Shown: in pieces, positions 1 to 7,905 of the stretch
How positions within the stretch are numbered: the stretch's first letter is position 1
Layout: each line of letters starts with the position of its first letter
NCBI RefSeq assembly: GCF_036013915.1
Contig: NZ_CP107899.1
Coordinates: forward strand, 7,592,001 to 7,656,000
Direction of reading: 5' to 3'
Origin: Streptomyces sp. NBC_00464
GTDB taxonomy: Bacteria; Actinomycetota; Actinomycetes; Streptomycetales; Streptomycetaceae
DNA length: 64,000 nucleotides
Made by a program: the position numbers and the translations under genes
The notes under the pieces: model-generated
What the model was told of the DNA's origin: nothing
The model's input: the letters and a program-made list of their open reading frames with translations, nothing else
Databases searched by the model: none

Positions 1-585
1 TACGACGCCCTCGACACGCTGGTCGTCGAGGAGCGGATCGCCGCCTACGGGGTGAGCGTCGAGACGTGTGCCGAGGCGCTGACCGCCATCGCCCGCCCCG
101 GTGTCGCGAGCGTGCAGATCATCCTCAACCCGTTCCGCCTCAAGCCGCTGGACGAGGTCCTCCCGGCCGCGCGTGCGGCCGGGGTCGGCATCATCGCCCG
201 GGTGCCGCTCGCCTCCGGCCTGCTCTCCGGCAGATACACCGCGGACACCGTCTTCGCGCCCGAGGACCACCGCACGTACAACCGGCATGGCGAGGCGTTC
301 GACCAGGGCGAGACCTTCTCCGGTGTCGACTACGGCACCGGGGTGGCCGCGGCTGCCGAGTTCGCCGGGCTCGCTCCGGAGGGGGCGACTCCCGCTGGGA
401 CGGCCCTGCGCTGGATCATTCAGCAGGACGGCGTCACGAGTGTCATTCCCGGTGCCCGGTCGGTGGAGCAGACCCGGGCCAACGCGGCCGCGGCGGCGCT
501 GGAACCGCTGTCGCCCCGGACCGTCGACGCGGTGCGGGACCTCTACGACCGCAGGATCCGTGCGGCGGTCCACGGCCGCTGGTGA
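1..585 (+). CDS. Aldo/keto reductase, C-terminal part (5' end outside window)
   Basis: The frame is open from base 1 and stops with TGA at 583-585, so only the last 194 residues are present. The protein reads as the second half of an aldo/keto reductase (AKR) TIM barrel: a GVSVET stretch, then VQIILNPF, a strand-helix unit ending IIARVPLASGLLSG, and the late segment GVTSVIPGARSVEQ, which in this family forms the NADPH-phosphate pocket. AKRs reduce aldehydes or ketones with NADPH in the cytoplasm. The catalytic Asp-Tyr-Lys-His residues lie upstream of the window. It converges on the kinase gene, with 9 bp between stop codons. The substrate cannot be inferred. Confidence 0.9.
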   Translation, partial: YDALDTLVVEERIAAYGVSVETCAEALTAIARPGVASVQIILNPFRLKPLDEVLPAARAAGVGIIARVPLASGLLSGRYTADTVFAPEDHRTYNRHGEAFDQGETFSGVDYGTGVAAAAEFAGLAPEGATPAGTALRWIIQQDGVTSVIPGARSVEQTRANAAAAALEPLSPRTVDAVRDLYDRRIRAAVHGRW

Positions 586-594
586 CGGGTCCGG

Positions 595-1782
595 CTACCG
601 GCCGGTTGCGGGGGAGGGCGCGTCGCTCGTCGAGGTGCCGCCGCCCGGAGTGGTGGCGGAACTGGAATCGGGGGAGAACAGGCTCATCCCCAGGTAGACC
701 GCGGCAAGGAAGGCGACCGTGCCCGCGATGGCGCTGGCCACTCTGGGCCGGCGTCTGATCGCCTCGCGGGTGCTGCGCCGCCGGTTGTTACGGGGCCGGC
801 TCGCCGCACGCCGCCCACGGCCCTGTGCCTGGGGCAGGCGGTACGTCGTCGGGGAACCGGAGTCCGCGCCGCTGCGCTGCGCGGCAGGCGTGGGGGATGC
901 GGGCGTCGGCGCATAGGCGACGGCCGGGGCTCGCGGGGGTGCGGGCCGGTGCTGCGGCAGTGGTTCCGCCTGCCCCCGCCAGGCCTCGCTGTGGAACCAG
1001 TCGGCGACCTGCTGGGCGGTGGGCCGGTCCTCCGGCTGTTTCGCGAGCAGGCCCAGAAGGTACGAGTCGAAGGCGGCGGACATGTCGACCCCCCGCTGCC
1101 GCAGTGGCACGGGAGGCGTGTCCACGTGCTGGTACAAGGTCGCGGTCGGGGTGTCCGAGCGGAACGGCGGCTGGCCGAGCAGCAGTTGGTAGATGACACA
1201 GCCGAGGGAGTACATGTCCGAGGCGGCACCGGCGGTGCGGCCGAGGGCCCGTTCCGGAGCGAGGTAGAGACTCGTGCCGACGATGTGGCCCGTCGTGGTG
1301 AGGGCGGCCGAGGGGTCGTCGACGAACTGGGCGATCCCGAAGTCGCCGATCTTGACGGAGCCCTCGGCGTCCAGCATCAGGTTTCCCGGCTTGATGTCCC
1401 GGTGGACGATGCCCTGCCGGTGGGCCGCAGCCAGTCCGGCGGCCGCCTGGCCGGCGATCCGGGCGACCTGTTCCGGACCCAGCCGCTCCTGTGACAGGAG
1501 CAGGTCGGAGAGGCTCCTGCCCTCGACGAGTTCCATCACCAGGAAGAGGCGGTCCTCCCAGGACCCGAAGTCGAACACGGCCACCAGATGCGGGTGGCTC
1601 AGCCGGGCGGCGGTCTGCGCCTCCAGCCGGAACCGCGCGGTCGCCGACTCGTCGGCGTGTTCCCCCAGCAGCAGCTTCACGGCCACGGCCCTGCCGAGGA
1701 CCTCGTCCGTGGCCCGCCAGACCTCACCCATCCCGCCACGGCCGATGGCGGATATCAATCGGTACCGACCAGCAACCAGCAC
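595..1782 (-). CDS. Membrane-anchored Hanks-type serine/threonine protein kinase
   Basis: 395 aa from a GTG start. Residues 7-270 form a complete kinase domain: glycine loop GRGGMG (14-19), ATP lysine K36, catalytic loop HRDIKPGN (127-134), DFG (147-149) and the activation-loop APE region. About 80 residues of Pro/Ala/Arg-rich linker follow, then one hydrophobic helix near 348-367 and a short Ser/Thr/Gly-rich tail. This is the PknB-like layout (cytoplasmic kinase, single membrane anchor), but the outside part is too short to be a PASTA or other sensor domain. The kinase presumably phosphorylates cytoplasmic regulators; no partner is visible nearby. Confidence 0.95.
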   Translation of the reverse strand: MLVAGRYRLISAIGRGGMGEVWRATDEVLGRAVAVKLLLGEHADESATARFRLEAQTAARLSHPHLVAVFDFGSWEDRLFLVMELVEGRSLSDLLLSQERLGPEQVARIAGQAAAGLAAAHRQGIVHRDIKPGNLMLDAEGSVKIGDFGIAQFVDDPSAALTTTGHIVGTSLYLAPERALGRTAGAASDMYSLGCVIYQLLLGQPPFRSDTPTATLYQHVDTPPVPLRQRGVDMSAAFDSYLLGLLAKQPEDRPTAQQVADWFHSEAWRGQAEPLPQHRPAPPRAPAVAYAPTPASPTPAAQRSGADSGSPTTYRLPQAQGRGRRAASRPRNNRRRSTREAIRRRPRVASAIAGTVAFLAAVYLGMSLFSPDSSSATTPGGGTSTSDAPSPATGR

Positions 1783-2028
1783 CTGTGCACACCTATCTCG
1801 AATAGCTCGCGTATCTCGAAAAGCCCGGGCCGGGGACCGCTCCGGCCGCCGCGGCGGCGACCTCGCCCGGAACGATGGACGGGGTGGGGGTACGCGGCAA
1901 GATCAGGATATCCGGCGCGCGGACCCGGGTCGACCGGCCGTCACCCCACCCCGGCAGCCCGCACGGTGACGGGCCGCCAGGCCTCGCGCGAAGGCGGCGC
2001 CGGCCTGGTTCGGGGAGCTGGAAAGGAC

Positions 2029-2208
2029 CTAGGGCGTGTTTTGAAAGTAGCGCCGTCCGCCCGAAGGGCGGGCCCGGCGGCGTCTGGTGCGTGCGATCGC
2101 AAGGCGCGGAAGTGGTCTCGTAGCGGAGCTACTAGGGCATTTCCGCAACGCCGCGAGCGTGCGTGCCAGACGCCGCCGGGCAGGCGGGACTTTCAAAACA
2201 CGCCCTAG
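2029..2208. repeat. CTAG-bounded palindromic element 1 (180 bp)
   Basis: It begins CTAGGGCGTGTTTTGAAAGT and ends with the reverse complement of the same 20 bases. Further in, CCCGGCGGCGTCTGG on the left pairs with CCAGACGCCGCCGGG on the right. The left arm carries an extra small hairpin (CCGCCC-GAA-GGGCGG). The centre holds GTGCGTGC...GCAAGGCG, a hairpin TAGC-GGA-GCTA at about 2120-2131, and CAACGCCGCGAGCGTGCGTGCC. The same centre recurs at 5644-5811 and 40249-40414 with different arms. The right-hand CTAG supplies the TAG stop of the Lrp/AsnC gene. No ORF lies inside, so it is MITE-like or an RNA/DNA structural element. Confidence 0.9.
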
Positions 2209-2690
2209 CCCCGGCCGGGAGGGGCCGTCCGGCCCACCGACTCCACCAGCGGCAGCAGCCGGTGCGGCACGCGTTCGCGCAGCGCCACCTCGGTCCGGGT
2301 CCTGACCACGCCCGGAAGCTGGATCAGCTGCTGGATCACGTCCTCCAGATGCCCGTTGTCCCGCGCCACCACCCGGGTCAGCAGATCTCCGCCGCCTGTG
2401 GTGGAGAACGCCTCGACGATCTCGGGCACCGCGGCCAGCGCCTCGCCCACGTCGTCCAGATGCCCCTGCGTCACTTCCAGATGTACGAAGGCGAGGACAG
2501 GGTGGCCCAGGGCTGCGGGGGAGAGGAAGGGGCCGCTGCCGGTGATCACGCCGTCCCGTTCGAGGCGGTCGATACGGGCCTGGAGGGTGCCCCGGGCGAT
2601 GGACAGGATCCGTGCGTACTCGCGCACGCTCGTCTGCGGCTGCTCGATGAGCAGTCGCAGGATCCGGGTGTCGAGCGCGTCCACCGCCAT
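2205..2690 (-). CDS. Lrp/AsnC family transcriptional regulator
   Basis: 161 aa starting at MAVDALDTR; an upstream in-frame ATG exists, but the family N-terminus fits this start. Residues 1-50 are the winged HTH (DTRILRLLIEQPQTSVREYARILSIARGTLQARIDRLERDG runs through both helices) and residues 65-145 are the RAM ligand-binding/oligomerisation domain. Lrp/AsnC proteins sense amino acids or related metabolites and often control a neighbour or their own promoter. The stop codon TAG lies within the terminal CTAG of the palindromic element, so the last residues (RTAPPGRG) may have been set by that insertion. The target is unknown. Confidence 0.93.
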   Translation of the reverse strand: MAVDALDTRILRLLIEQPQTSVREYARILSIARGTLQARIDRLERDGVITGSGPFLSPAALGHPVLAFVHLEVTQGHLDDVGEALAAVPEIVEAFSTTGGGDLLTRVVARDNGHLEDVIQQLIQLPGVVRTRTEVALRERVPHRLLPLVESVGRTAPPGRG

Positions 2691-2826
2691 GGTCCGTCGG
2701 CCTTTCGTGGTCGGTCTCTCGGGGCAGTGACTGTACCAATGGCACACTGCCGGGCCGGCCACGTCGATGTGGCCTTCACTCCCGCGCCGGCACGCGGCGC
2801 ATTGGCGCGGGAGTGAGGACCGGGCG

Positions 2827-3417
2827 TCAGAACTGCACGTCGGAACAGGCGTAGAACGCGTTGCCCGTGTCGGAGATCGTCCAGACGCCGAGGATCAGGT
2901 GCTTGCCGGACTTCTGCGGCAGCACGCCCGAGTGGGACACGGTGGAGCCGGGCAGCCGGCCGCCGAAGGGCACGGTGAGGAACGGCTGCGGGTCCAGGTC
3001 GGCCCGGGTGAGCGGCTTGGCCGGATCGTAGCCGTCCCTGGTGATGTAGTAGCGGAAGTCGGTCGTTGCGTGCCGGGCCTCGATCCGCCAGTTGAACGTG
3101 TAGTTCTGCCCTGCGGTGACCTGTGTCGCCGGCCAGGCGCCGCCCCGCGGGTCGTCGAGCTCGGAGAAGCGACCGATGCCGCCCGAGCAGATGTGACCGT
3201 CCGCCGGTCCGCGGGTGGGGAATCCCTTGGGCCCCTCGACGCTCGGCGGCTCCCACTGGATCTGGCCGCAGTGCTTGACGGTGCCGATGCCGCAGAGCTG
3301 CTGGCGGCTGATGGGGGAGTCGGTGTAGCCGTGGCTCTGCGCGCTGCCGGAGGTGGCGAACAGAGCCACGCCGGCCAGGCCGAGCCCGGCCAGTAAGGAG
3401 GTGATCTTTCTGCGCAT
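2827..3417 (-). CDS. Secreted AA10 lytic polysaccharide monooxygenase (chitin-binding type)
   Basis: 196 aa. A Sec signal peptide (1-28, twin Arg then a Leu/Ala core) ends AQS, so the mature protein begins at His29, as copper-dependent AA10 LPMOs require. H29 and H116 (in EARHATTDF) form the histidine brace, and F188 in the terminal GNAFYACSDVQF fits the axial position. Four cysteines are conserved for disulfides. The single catalytic module has no extra carbohydrate-binding domain. It oxidatively cleaves crystalline chitin (or cellulose) outside the cell. A DasR-like box 41-56 bp upstream favours chitin and N-acetylglucosamine control. Confidence 0.96.
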   Translation of the reverse strand: MRRKITSLLAGLGLAGVALFATSGSAQSHGYTDSPISRQQLCGIGTVKHCGQIQWEPPSVEGPKGFPTRGPADGHICSGGIGRFSELDDPRGGAWPATQVTAGQNYTFNWRIEARHATTDFRYYITRDGYDPAKPLTRADLDPQPFLTVPFGGRLPGSTVSHSGVLPQKSGKHLILGVWTISDTGNAFYACSDVQF

Positions 3418-3457
3418 ACGTCGCTCCTGGAGATGTGGGGTGATGTCCGGAGAGTGC

Positions 3458-3473
3458 TGCGGTCTAGACCAAG
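3458..3473. promoter_or_regulatory. DasR-responsive element (dre)-like operator
   Basis: The 10-bp palindrome GGTCTAGACC at 3461-3470, extended to TGCGGTCTAGACCAAG, matches 11 of the 12 core bases of the DasR consensus TGGTCTAGACCA. It lies about 41-56 bp upstream of the LPMO start codon, where a bound repressor would block transcription. DasR is the GntR-family repressor of chitin and GlcNAc genes in Streptomyces, so the position and the target gene agree. Binding is inferred. Confidence 0.75.
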
Positions 3474-4037
3474 GGTGAGCGTAGCCATGTCAATCCGGCG
3501 TGTCCACGTCATCGAGTGGAGTGCCGCTGGATGGCTGAATTGTCACCCGGCCGGCGATCGCCCGGCGCTGTCAGGCGCTGTCAACGCCGCGTGCACGCAC
3601 TTGCCGCCCGGGAGCGGTTCGGTGAAGACCCGGGCTCCCGGGTCCTCGGCGATGAAGGCCTCCCGGTCGCCGTCGGCCGTCCGGAGCATCAGCTGGTCGA
3701 GATCAGGCTCGTCCGTCTGCTGACCGGCTTCCCCTCCGTGATCGGCTGATTGCGCCTGGATACCTCGCTGACGTGTCGACACCGGGCAGTGAGGCCGTTC
3801 CCGGGCGATACAGGCATCTCCCCCAAGGGCCGAATGGCGGCGGGCGTGGCAGTCGTTCGTGCGCCGTGTCGCGACAGGGGTGGTCCGTTGGCTCTGCTGT
3901 GGCTGGACAAGATGATGCAGGTCTGGGCCATTGGCTCATAAGATTGGGGCTGAGTTGAACCATTAGCTCCCTAGATGCTCAGATGGGTCTGTCAATGGCG
4001 CTGCGGGTCCCCGGGGGATCTCTGCGGCGCCTTTCTC
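3474..4037. other. 564-bp intergenic region, no confident gene
   Basis: This stretch lies between the dre box and the FUSC gene. Two opposed short frames cover 3516-3782: a 77-codon plus-strand frame and a 79-codon minus-strand frame containing DEPDLDQLMLRTADGDREAF. I recognise neither, neither has a convincing ribosome-binding site, and they overlap each other. One may be a decayed gene. 3783-4037 shows no structure I can interpret apart from the possible promoter of the downstream gene. Confidence 0.5.
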
Positions 4038-5588
4038 ATGTCCGGGCTGGTACATACGCGAAAAGGGCGGGACAACTTGCTGAAGAGGGCGTTCGTCGCA
4101 CACGATCCGGGGCGGATCCGGCTGCGGTTCGCGTCCCGGGCCGTACTGGGCATCGGGCTCGCCGTCGCGCTGTGCGGAGCGGCCGGGCACTCCCTGGTGG
4201 CGGCCATCACCGGTGGCCTGGCGGCGCTGCTCGCACTGTTCACGGTGACCGATCCGACGGTGCGTGGGCAGGCGGTCACGACCGCGCTTCTCCCCGTTGT
4301 CGGTCTCCCGGTGCTCACGCTCGCCGCCGTGCTGCACGGTGTGCCCGTCGCCCGTGACCTGGCGTTCCTCGCCGTCGTGGGTGCGGGGGTATACGCGCGG
4401 CGGTGGGGACCTCGCGGGCACTCGCTGGGCGTGTTCGGCTTCATGGCCTATTTCTCGGCCCAGTTCCTGCACACCGTGCCCGGTCAGCTGCCCGAGCTGT
4501 ACGCGGCCGTGCTGCTGTCGCTCATCGCGTCATCGGCGGTGCGGTTCGGGGTGTGGTGCTACGAGCGGCGGCTCGCGGTGCCCGTGGCAGTCGCTCTCCC
4601 GTCCGGGGCGGCGGGGCTCGGGAGGATCACGACGCGGCAGGCCGTGCAAGCGACGATGGGGGCGGGGTTCGCGCTCGCGGTGGGGCAGGTGCTCTCCGAT
4701 CAGCGTTGGTACTGGGCGGTCGGCGCCACCTGGTGGGTGTTCGTGGCCACGACCTCGCGAGGCGAGACCGTCGTGCGCGGTTTCAGACGGTTCCTGGGGA
4801 CGGTGCTCGGCATCGGCCTGGGCTTCGCCGTGGCCGTGCCGCTGCACCACGAGCCGGTCGTGGCCGCCGTGGTCGTGGCGGTGAGCGTGTTCGGGATCTT
4901 CTACACCGCCGCTGTCTCCTACACCTGGATGATGCTGGCCGTGACCGTGATGGCGAGCATGCTGTACGGACTGCTCGGCGTGCTCGACGCGGATCTGCTC
5001 ATGCTGCGGGTGACCGAGACGGCGGCCGGGGCGCTCGGTGCCGTACTGGCAGTGCTGTTCGTGTTGCCGGTCACCACGCACTCGGTGACCGAGGCGTGGG
5101 TGGAGCGGGCGCTGCGGTGCGTGCACGCGTGCACGGCGCAGGCCGCCGCCCGGCTCGCCGGAAGCGAGGATGCCGATCCGCACCGCCGTGTTGTCGAGCT
5201 GGAGGCGATCCTCGGCCGGGTGCGCTTGTCACTTGCGCCGCTGGTGCATCCGCTCAACCCGATGAAGGCCCGCAAGCGACGGGCGCGGCAGGTGCTCGCG
5301 CTGCTCGACGACTGTGCGCGCGAGGTGCGCGGCCTGGCTTCCGTCGCTGCCGACCCGGAGGCCTCGCACGACATCCGGCTTGCCGCGGCCTGCTGGCGGG
5401 TGGAGGCCGCCGTCGAGGCCCTCACTGACGCGCCGGCCGTCGGGCGACACGTCCGGCTCGACAACGCGGTGGCCACGGAGCCGACGGGTACCGAACAGGT
5501 GCTCGCCCACCTCCACGCGTTGGAGCAGGCCCTGCTCGAGCTCGCCGTGCCCCTGCGCAGGGCCGGCCGCATTCCGGCCGGCACCTGA
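4038..5588 (+). CDS. FUSC-family integral membrane protein
   Basis: About 516 aa. The N-terminal half has roughly five to six hydrophobic segments. A second membrane block (VQATMGAGFALAVGQVL...WWVFVATTSRGETVVRGFRRFLGTVLGIGLGF region) carries the FUSC signature, with the loop TSRGETVVRGFRRFLGT. The last ~170 residues are soluble and helical (ARKRRARQVLALLDDCAREVRGL). FUSC proteins relate to fusaric-acid and aromatic-acid efflux (AaeB/YccS). The start is uncertain: ATG at 4038 is used here, but an in-frame upstream ATG (3975) and a TTG at 4077 preceded by AAGGGCGG are alternatives. The substrate is unknown. Confidence 0.8.
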   Translation: MSGLVHTRKGRDNLLKRAFVAHDPGRIRLRFASRAVLGIGLAVALCGAAGHSLVAAITGGLAALLALFTVTDPTVRGQAVTTALLPVVGLPVLTLAAVLHGVPVARDLAFLAVVGAGVYARRWGPRGHSLGVFGFMAYFSAQFLHTVPGQLPELYAAVLLSLIASSAVRFGVWCYERRLAVPVAVALPSGAAGLGRITTRQAVQATMGAGFALAVGQVLSDQRWYWAVGATWWVFVATTSRGETVVRGFRRFLGTVLGIGLGFAVAVPLHHEPVVAAVVVAVSVFGIFYTAAVSYTWMMLAVTVMASMLYGLLGVLDADLLMLRVTETAAGALGAVLAVLFVLPVTTHSVTEAWVERALRCVHACTAQAAARLAGSEDADPHRRVVELEAILGRVRLSLAPLVHPLNPMKARKRRARQVLALLDDCAREVRGLASVAADPEASHDIRLAAACWRVEAAVEALTDAPAVGRHVRLDNAVATEPTGTEQVLAHLHALEQALLELAVPLRRAGRIPAGT

Positions 5589-5643
5589 GCCGACGGGCGC
5601 GGCGGGGTGGGGCAGGCTGAGGGCGCCCTGCGGCGCGGCACCC

Positions 5644-5811
5644 CTAGGGCCTGTGTGGAGTTGTCCCGCGGCGTCGCGGGGCTGGGCACGCGCGCTCGCG
5701 GCGTTGCCGAAACGTCCTGGTAGCTCCGCTACAAGGACGCTCCGGCGCCTTGCGATCACACGCACCCAGCCCCGCTCCTTCCTCCACGGGACAACTCCAC
5801 ACAGGCCCTAG
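5644..5811. repeat. CTAG-bounded palindromic element 2 (168 bp)
   Basis: It starts CTAGGGCCTGTGTGGAGTTG and ends with the complementary CAACTCCACACAGGCCCTAG. Read on the minus strand, its centre is GTGCGTGTGATCGCAAGGCG, then GCCGGAGCGTCC, the hairpin GTAGC-GGA-GCTAC, GGACGTTTCGGC, and CAACGCCGCGAGCGCGCGTGCC, nearly the centre of element 1. The outer arms share no sequence with element 1 beyond CTAGGGC, yet pair with each other. The middle stem GCCGGAGCGTCC / GGACGTTTCGGC also pairs, with G-U wobbles. It sits between the FUSC and HxlR stop codons. Confidence 0.9.
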
Positions 5812-5906
5812 GGACGTCGAGGCCGGCAACGGGGCTGCGCCGTTCCCTCACCCGACCTCGGAATCATCGGCAGAGCGGTGGGTCGGCACTCTCTTCCCGG
5901 CTCGGA

Positions 5907-6359
5907 TCACTGGGTCGAGACCTTGTGGACAGTGGTGTCATCGGGTCTCAGCAGTCGCCCGTCCGCCGACCGTACTTCCAGCGCGCGAAGGGGGTGCCCC
6001 TGTCGGCTGTCGACCAACTGCGAGTGCGGTTCGCCGGGGGCGAAGAAATTCTGTTCACCCCATTGCCGCAGCGCCACGATGACGGGGAAGAGGGCCTTGC
6101 CCTTCGGGGTCAGTACGTACTCGCGATAGGTGCTGCCGTCCGAAGCGGGGACGGATTCGAGGACACCGCCGGCGACCAGGGTGCGCAGGCGCGCGGTGAG
6201 GATGTTCTTCGCCACGCCGAGGCTGCGCTGGAACTCCCCGAAGCGACGGCTCCCGTCGAAGGCGTCTCGCACGATCAGGAGAGACCACCAGTCGCCGATC
6301 GCGTCCACTGACCGCGCGACGGGACAGTCGCTGTCGTCGAAGCGTGTCCTTGTCACCAT
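5907..6359 (-). CDS. HxlR-family winged-helix transcriptional regulator
   Basis: 150 aa. The start at MVTRTRFDDSDCPVARSVD is chosen because GGAGG lies 6 nt upstream. The HxlR hallmark Cys (DDSDCPVARSVDAIGDWWSLLIVRDAF) is followed by the winged helix (FGEFQRSLGVAKNILTARLRTLVAGGVLE), the wing (YREYVLTPKGKALFPVIVALRQWGE) and a ~30-residue tail. HxlR proteins sense aldehydes, quinones or redox state and usually repress a divergent gene. Here the divergent gene is an MFS exporter 111 bp away, with paired operator-like repeats between them, so it is probably that exporter's repressor. Confidence 0.93.
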   Translation of the reverse strand: MVTRTRFDDSDCPVARSVDAIGDWWSLLIVRDAFDGSRRFGEFQRSLGVAKNILTARLRTLVAGGVLESVPASDGSTYREYVLTPKGKALFPVIVALRQWGEQNFFAPGEPHSQLVDSRQGHPLRALEVRSADGRLLRPDDTTVHKVSTQ

Positions 6360-6395
6360 GTCGTCCTCCACTCTCATTCCAGCACTCCCATTCTG

Positions 6396-6452
6396 GTTGC
6401 AAGATGCTACCAAAGAAAGCTACGGTCCTCGCTGGTAGCAAGATGAAACCAA
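6396..6452. promoter_or_regulatory. Probable HxlR operator between regulator and MFS gene
   Basis: Two features overlap here. An exact inverted repeat TGCTACCA (6405-6412) / TGGTAGCA (6433-6440) is separated by 20 bp. A direct repeat GCAAGATGNNACCA lies at 6399-6412 and 6438-6451, 39 bp apart. They occupy the divergent promoter region, about 20 bp upstream of the MFS start and 40 bp upstream of the regulator start, as expected for a repressor controlling both directions. Confidence 0.65.
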
Positions 6453-6470
6453 CTGTCGGAGGGGTGCTGA

Positions 6471-7721
6471 ATGCTCAGCAACTGTGAGGCTGCGACGCCA
6501 CGGGCCGCAGCCGGGGGCGGAGGCTCCGGGTTCGTCCTGTCCCGCGGCGTCGTCATACTGTTCGCCGTCGCCTGCGGGACCGCGGTGGCCAACGTCTACT
6601 TCGCCCAGCCGCTTCTGGTGACTGTGGGCCACGACCTCGCTATGAGCCCGGCACTTGTCGGCAGCGTCGTCACCCTCACGCACGTCGGATACGGGCTGGG
6701 ACTCTTCTTCCTCGTGCCGCTGGGCGACGTGGCCGACCGCAGGCGGCTCATCGTGGCCCAGCTGCTTCTCCTGGTGGTGGCGCTGGCAGCCGTCGCCACC
6801 GCCCACACCGCGGCGGTCCTTCTCGCGGGCATGGCCGGGATGGGGCTTCTCGCGGTAGTCACGCAGACGCTGGTGGCCTTCGCGGCGTCATTGGCTCCAC
6901 CCGCCCGGCGAGGACGCGTCGTCGGCCTGGTGACCAGCGGCGTGGTCGTCGGGATTCTGATCGCCCGCACCGCATCCGGGCTCATGGCCGACCTCGCGGG
7001 CTGGCGCTCCGTCTACCTCGCTTCAGCGGCGCTCACCGCTCTGCTCGCCCTGGTCCTGCACCGGGTGCTGCCGCGCCACAACGACGTCCCGCCGACATCC
7101 CTGCGTTACGGACAGCTCCTGCGCTCCACCATCACCCTGTTCGCACGGGAACGGCTTCTGCGGCTCCGGGCCCTGCTCGGTCTGCTGATCTTTGCGGCCT
7201 TCAGCACCCTGTGGAGCAGCATCGCGCTGCCGCTCAGCGAGCCACCGTACTCCCTTTCCCACACCGCGATCGGGGCATTCGGGCTGGTCGGAGCCGTCGG
7301 CGCCCTGGCCGCGACCGTGGCGGGCCGCCTGAACGACCGCGGACTCTCCCGACGGACCACCGGCACAGCCCTGGCGCTGCTCGCTGCCTCGTGGCTGCCC
7401 TTGGCCTTCACCCGCAGCTCGCTCTGGGCCCTGGTCGTCGGCGTGATCCTCCTCGACCTGGCCGTGCAGGCTGTCCATGTCACCAACCAGACCCTGATCT
7501 ATGAGCTGCACCCGGACGCGGGCAGCCGGCTGATCGGCGGATACATGGTCTTCTACTCGATCGGCAGCGCCACCGGCGCCATCGCCGCGACCTCCCTCTA
7601 CGCGGCGGCCGGCTGGGACGCCGTATGCGCACTGGGCGCCGCAATCAGCTGCCTCGCGTTTGCGCTCTGGGCGCTCACGCGGCACAGCAGCCCGGACCCC
7701 ACCACCCGGACCGCCGACTGA
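6471..7721 (+). CDS. MFS transporter (drug/sugar-efflux type)
   Basis: 416 aa, about 12 hydrophobic segments. The motif-A-like loop after TM2 is GYGLGLFFLVPLGDVADRRRL; ANVYFAQPLL in TM1 is typical of the YgaY/AraJ-like DHA1 branch. The start ATG has GGAGGGG 6 nt upstream. It is transcribed divergently from the HxlR regulator, and the repeats at 6396-6452 suggest substrate-inducible expression. It is probably an inner-membrane proton antiporter exporting a small toxic compound, but the substrate cannot be read from the sequence. The C-terminal tail is short and polar. Confidence 0.92.
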   Translation: MLSNCEAATPRAAAGGGGSGFVLSRGVVILFAVACGTAVANVYFAQPLLVTVGHDLAMSPALVGSVVTLTHVGYGLGLFFLVPLGDVADRRRLIVAQLLLLVVALAAVATAHTAAVLLAGMAGMGLLAVVTQTLVAFAASLAPPARRGRVVGLVTSGVVVGILIARTASGLMADLAGWRSVYLASAALTALLALVLHRVLPRHNDVPPTSLRYGQLLRSTITLFARERLLRLRALLGLLIFAAFSTLWSSIALPLSEPPYSLSHTAIGAFGLVGAVGALAATVAGRLNDRGLSRRTTGTALALLAASWLPLAFTRSSLWALVVGVILLDLAVQAVHVTNQTLIYELHPDAGSRLIGGYMVFYSIGSATGAIAATSLYAAAGWDAVCALGAAISCLAFALWALTRHSSPDPTTRTAD

Positions 7722-7810
7722 GGTCCTTCCGTGGCTGTTGATGTACGTGCGACGAACCGCCCGCCCGCCTCCTTCCGCCCCCTACCCCTGGTCCCGGCCT
7801 GACCCGCACC

Positions 7811-7826
7811 CCTGGTCCAGACCACG
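7811..7826. promoter_or_regulatory. Weak dre-like palindrome upstream of lactonase
   Basis: TGGTCCAGACCA at 7813-7824 differs by one base from the DasR core TGGTCTAGACCA. It lies about 80 bp upstream of the GTG start of the lactonase-family gene and just upstream of a possible -10 (TACGGT). The C at the central step makes it a weaker match than the LPMO site, so function is uncertain. Confidence 0.4.
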
Positions 7827-7905
7827 GGCGGACACTGCTACGGTCGCCGCGGAAGATCACGGCGGCCGTCGCCGTCGCGATCAGTCGGCGGAGAGAGGCA
7901 GTGCG

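Noticed and set aside
3516..3782. Two opposed short frames as genes
   Set aside because: They overlap, lack ribosome-binding sites and resemble no family I know. Kept only as a note in the intergenic entry.
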